Shown piece after piece: positions 4,163 through 5,419 of a DNA stretch of 5,419 nt (the first letter of the stretch is position 1; the number at the start of each line of letters is the position of its first letter). The position numbers and the translations under genes are program-made. The notes under the pieces are model-generated. The model saw only the letters and a list, made by a program, of their open reading frames with translations. It had not been told where the DNA came from and searched no databases. Source of the stretch: Anaerolineales bacterium (GTDB taxonomy: Bacteria; Chloroflexota; Anaerolineae; Anaerolineales; UBA4823). Location of the stretch: positions 1-5,419 of the forward strand of contig JALHTN010000276.1 in assembly GCA_022865865.1 (NCBI GenBank), read 5' to 3'.

Positions 4163-5419
4163 TTATCGGTTGCGGAGGGTTAAGGGGAGCAGAATTCGAC
4201 GATAGCCAACCAACCGCCCACGAATATTGTAGGGTGCTCCACCAAAATTATCCTCATAAGCAACCAAACAAGGACCCGCTGGGGCACATTCTGCTGCTGG
4301 CACTTTCTGTGCTCCTGAAGTCATATCTATTGGGAATTCTGGTCCCTCGGGCGAGTTTTGCCCTGCCTTGACGTTCCGTCCGTAGATATCCCAAGTTCCA
4401 GCGATGTAGCGCCAGGTGACCAGATACTTTCCCCCATCTCCAAAGGCGACTGCAGGCTCAACCCGATGCTTACCTGCGTCATTTGCCAGGCTGAAAAATG
4501 ACTGCAATGATCCATCGCCGTTGATCCGCCGGCCCCAAATGCTGTTCTTGGTGCCATAGTCTTCGTACCAAACTGCCAGGTATTCATCAGGTCCAGCTGC
4601 CAGAGCAACACCGTCCTGTGGGGGATAACCTGAGGGGGTGATCTGGATCTCGCTGATTGGCCCAGACATATTGAAATTAATCTTTATCCCGATGATATCA
4701 CCATCGGTGGAAATATTGGAATGGCGAGTATAAGCGATCAGATATTCATTACGTATGGAATTGTAGGCTACGTCTGGAAAACGCCTGATCGTGTTGCTCG
4801 ATGACGCTAGATTGCGCCAGCTGAGCAGCACCCCATCACTCGCCCGAATGCGCTGCGCTTGAATATCTCGCTGAGTCCCCCCCTGGCAGGAGATGCACTT
4901 CTCCCACACAACCAGGAATTCGTCACTTTGGATGTTATACGCCACTGCGGCGTACCAATCCCAGTCGGCATCATAATCGATAAAGTATCCCGATCCTGGC
5001 ACACCGTTCCAGCTGACCGGTACAACCGCGATATCGTAGTTGGTAGCACTGGCCTTTTCATGAAAAGATACCAGGTACTTGTCCTGCTTTGCGCTGTAGG
5101 CGACATCAGGATAGTACAGCTGCCTGTTGGTAAAGTGTTGGATTGGAAAAGCAGCACCTATGGGAGATCCATTTATTCCCACCCGTCTTCCATAAATTGC
5201 CACCTCACCTCCGTGGATTACCTCTTCCCAAACTACCAGGTATTCATCGTGTTTGCTGTTGTATGCCGCTTTTGGATTGTGATTTTCAAGTGGATTCGCC
5301 CGGATTTCAATAAATCCACCAATAGGCGGGGCAGCCAATACATCAATCTCACCGGCTGCTCCCTCTTGGATATCAGCCTGAGCCATAACAATTCCGCTGA
5401 TCAGGATCAGGGATAAGGC
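4163..5419 (-). CDS. Secreted seven-repeat protein, probable beta-propeller, 5' end outside the window
   Basis: On the minus strand the frame is open from the right edge to TAA at 4163-4165, giving 418 visible residues. The ATG at 5384-5386 is not the start: the 11 upstream codons read ALSLILISGIV and continue into MAQA-DIQEG, the hydrophobic core and AxA cleavage site of a signal peptide. The mature part has seven degenerate repeats of about 53-58 residues with the core 'PDVAYNS..NEYLVVW......DIYGRRV...G'. Seven such units suggest a seven-bladed beta-propeller. Cys pairs at visible residues 175/178 and 378/384 may form disulfides. The protein ends in YRRILLPLTLRNR, a hydrophobic-then-basic tail I associate with exported proteins of Chloroflexota. 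No catalytic motif is seen; binding to surface polymers or partners is plausible but unproven. It converges on the regulator across a shared terminator. Confidence 0.85.
   Translation of the reverse strand, partial: ALSLILISGIVMAQADIQEGAAGEIDVLAAPPIGGFIEIRANPLENHNPKAAYNSKHDEYLVVWEEVIHGGEVAIYGRRVGINGSPIGAAFPIQHFTNRQLYYPDVAYSAKQDKYLVSFHEKASATNYDIAVVPVSWNGVPGSGYFIDYDADWDWYAAVAYNIQSDEFLVVWEKCISCQGGTQRDIQAQRIRASDGVLLSWRNLASSSNTIRRFPDVAYNSIRNEYLIAYTRHSNISTDGDIIGIKINFNMSGPISEIQITPSGYPPQDGVALAAGPDEYLAVWYEDYGTKNSIWGRRINGDGSLQSFFSLANDAGKHRVEPAVAFGDGGKYLVTWRYIAGTWDIYGRNVKAGQNSPEGPEFPIDMTSGAQKVPAAECAPAGPCLVAYEDNFGGAPYNIRGRLVGYRRILLPLTLRNR
4208..5281 (-). repeat. Seven coding repeats of about 54 residues
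   Basis: In visible-residue numbering the units begin near 47, 103, 156, 214, 267, 320 and 373. The most regular parts are 'VAYN....EYLVVW' (two strands) and 'DIYGRRV' (third strand). Units 1, 5 and 6 keep the IYGRR/IWGRR/IYGRN motif. Unit 2 (IAVVPV), unit 3 (IQAQRI) and unit 4 (IIGIKI) have drifted, and unit 7 is shortest and runs into the C-terminal tail. Divergence at DNA level is high, so the duplication is old. Confidence 0.75.

Noticed and set aside
5384..5386. ATG as start of the secreted repeat protein
   Set aside because: The upstream codons continue in frame to the window edge and encode the hydrophobic core of a signal peptide, so the true start is outside.
4859..5416. 185-codon plus-strand open frame inside the repeat protein gene
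   Set aside because: The minus-strand frame has a signal peptide, regular protein repeats and a terminator; the plus-strand frame has no ribosome site or recognisable domain.

Overview
The window looks like a stretch of bacterial chromosome of moderate GC. It probably comes from an uncultured or environmental member of the Chloroflexota, class Anaerolineae. This rests on two weak signs: several small membrane proteins that resemble families common there, and a secreted repeat protein ending in a hydrophobic 'LLPLTLRNR'-type tail like those I recall from that phylum. No rRNA, tRNA, transposase, CRISPR array or phage gene was seen.

Layout from left to right: (1) the last 52 residues of a metallo-beta-lactamase-fold hydrolase (+), ending at 159. 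(2) A 442-bp non-coding gap (160-601) between convergent genes, holding three perfect inverted repeats. (3) A small multi-pass membrane protein on the minus strand (602-1024). (4) A divergent intergenic region (1025-1249) with nested inverted repeats. (5) A 128-residue, four-helix membrane protein (+, 1250-1636). (6) An M28-family metallopeptidase with all expected metal ligands and no signal peptide (+, 1702-2943). (7) A promoter (TTTACA-N17-TATAAT) followed by two tandem 17-bp dyads, leading a two-gene operon: a six-helix membrane protein (3149-3751) and a small winged-helix regulator (3754-4068). (8) A strong hairpin terminator (4108-4139) shared with the convergent neighbour. (9) A secreted minus-strand protein with seven degenerate repeats of about 54 residues, probably a seven-bladed beta-propeller. 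Its start lies beyond the right edge.

The most coherent unit is the membrane protein/winged-helix operon. The sequence supports a model in which the small regulator binds the two dyads just downstream of the predicted transcription start and represses its own operon. That link is inference. The other genes show no clear shared pathway. Several natural starts differ from the longest open frames: 1250 rather than 1208, 1702 rather than 1699, 3149 rather than 3068, and 3754 rather than 3748. Each choice is set by a well-placed Shine-Dalgarno sequence.
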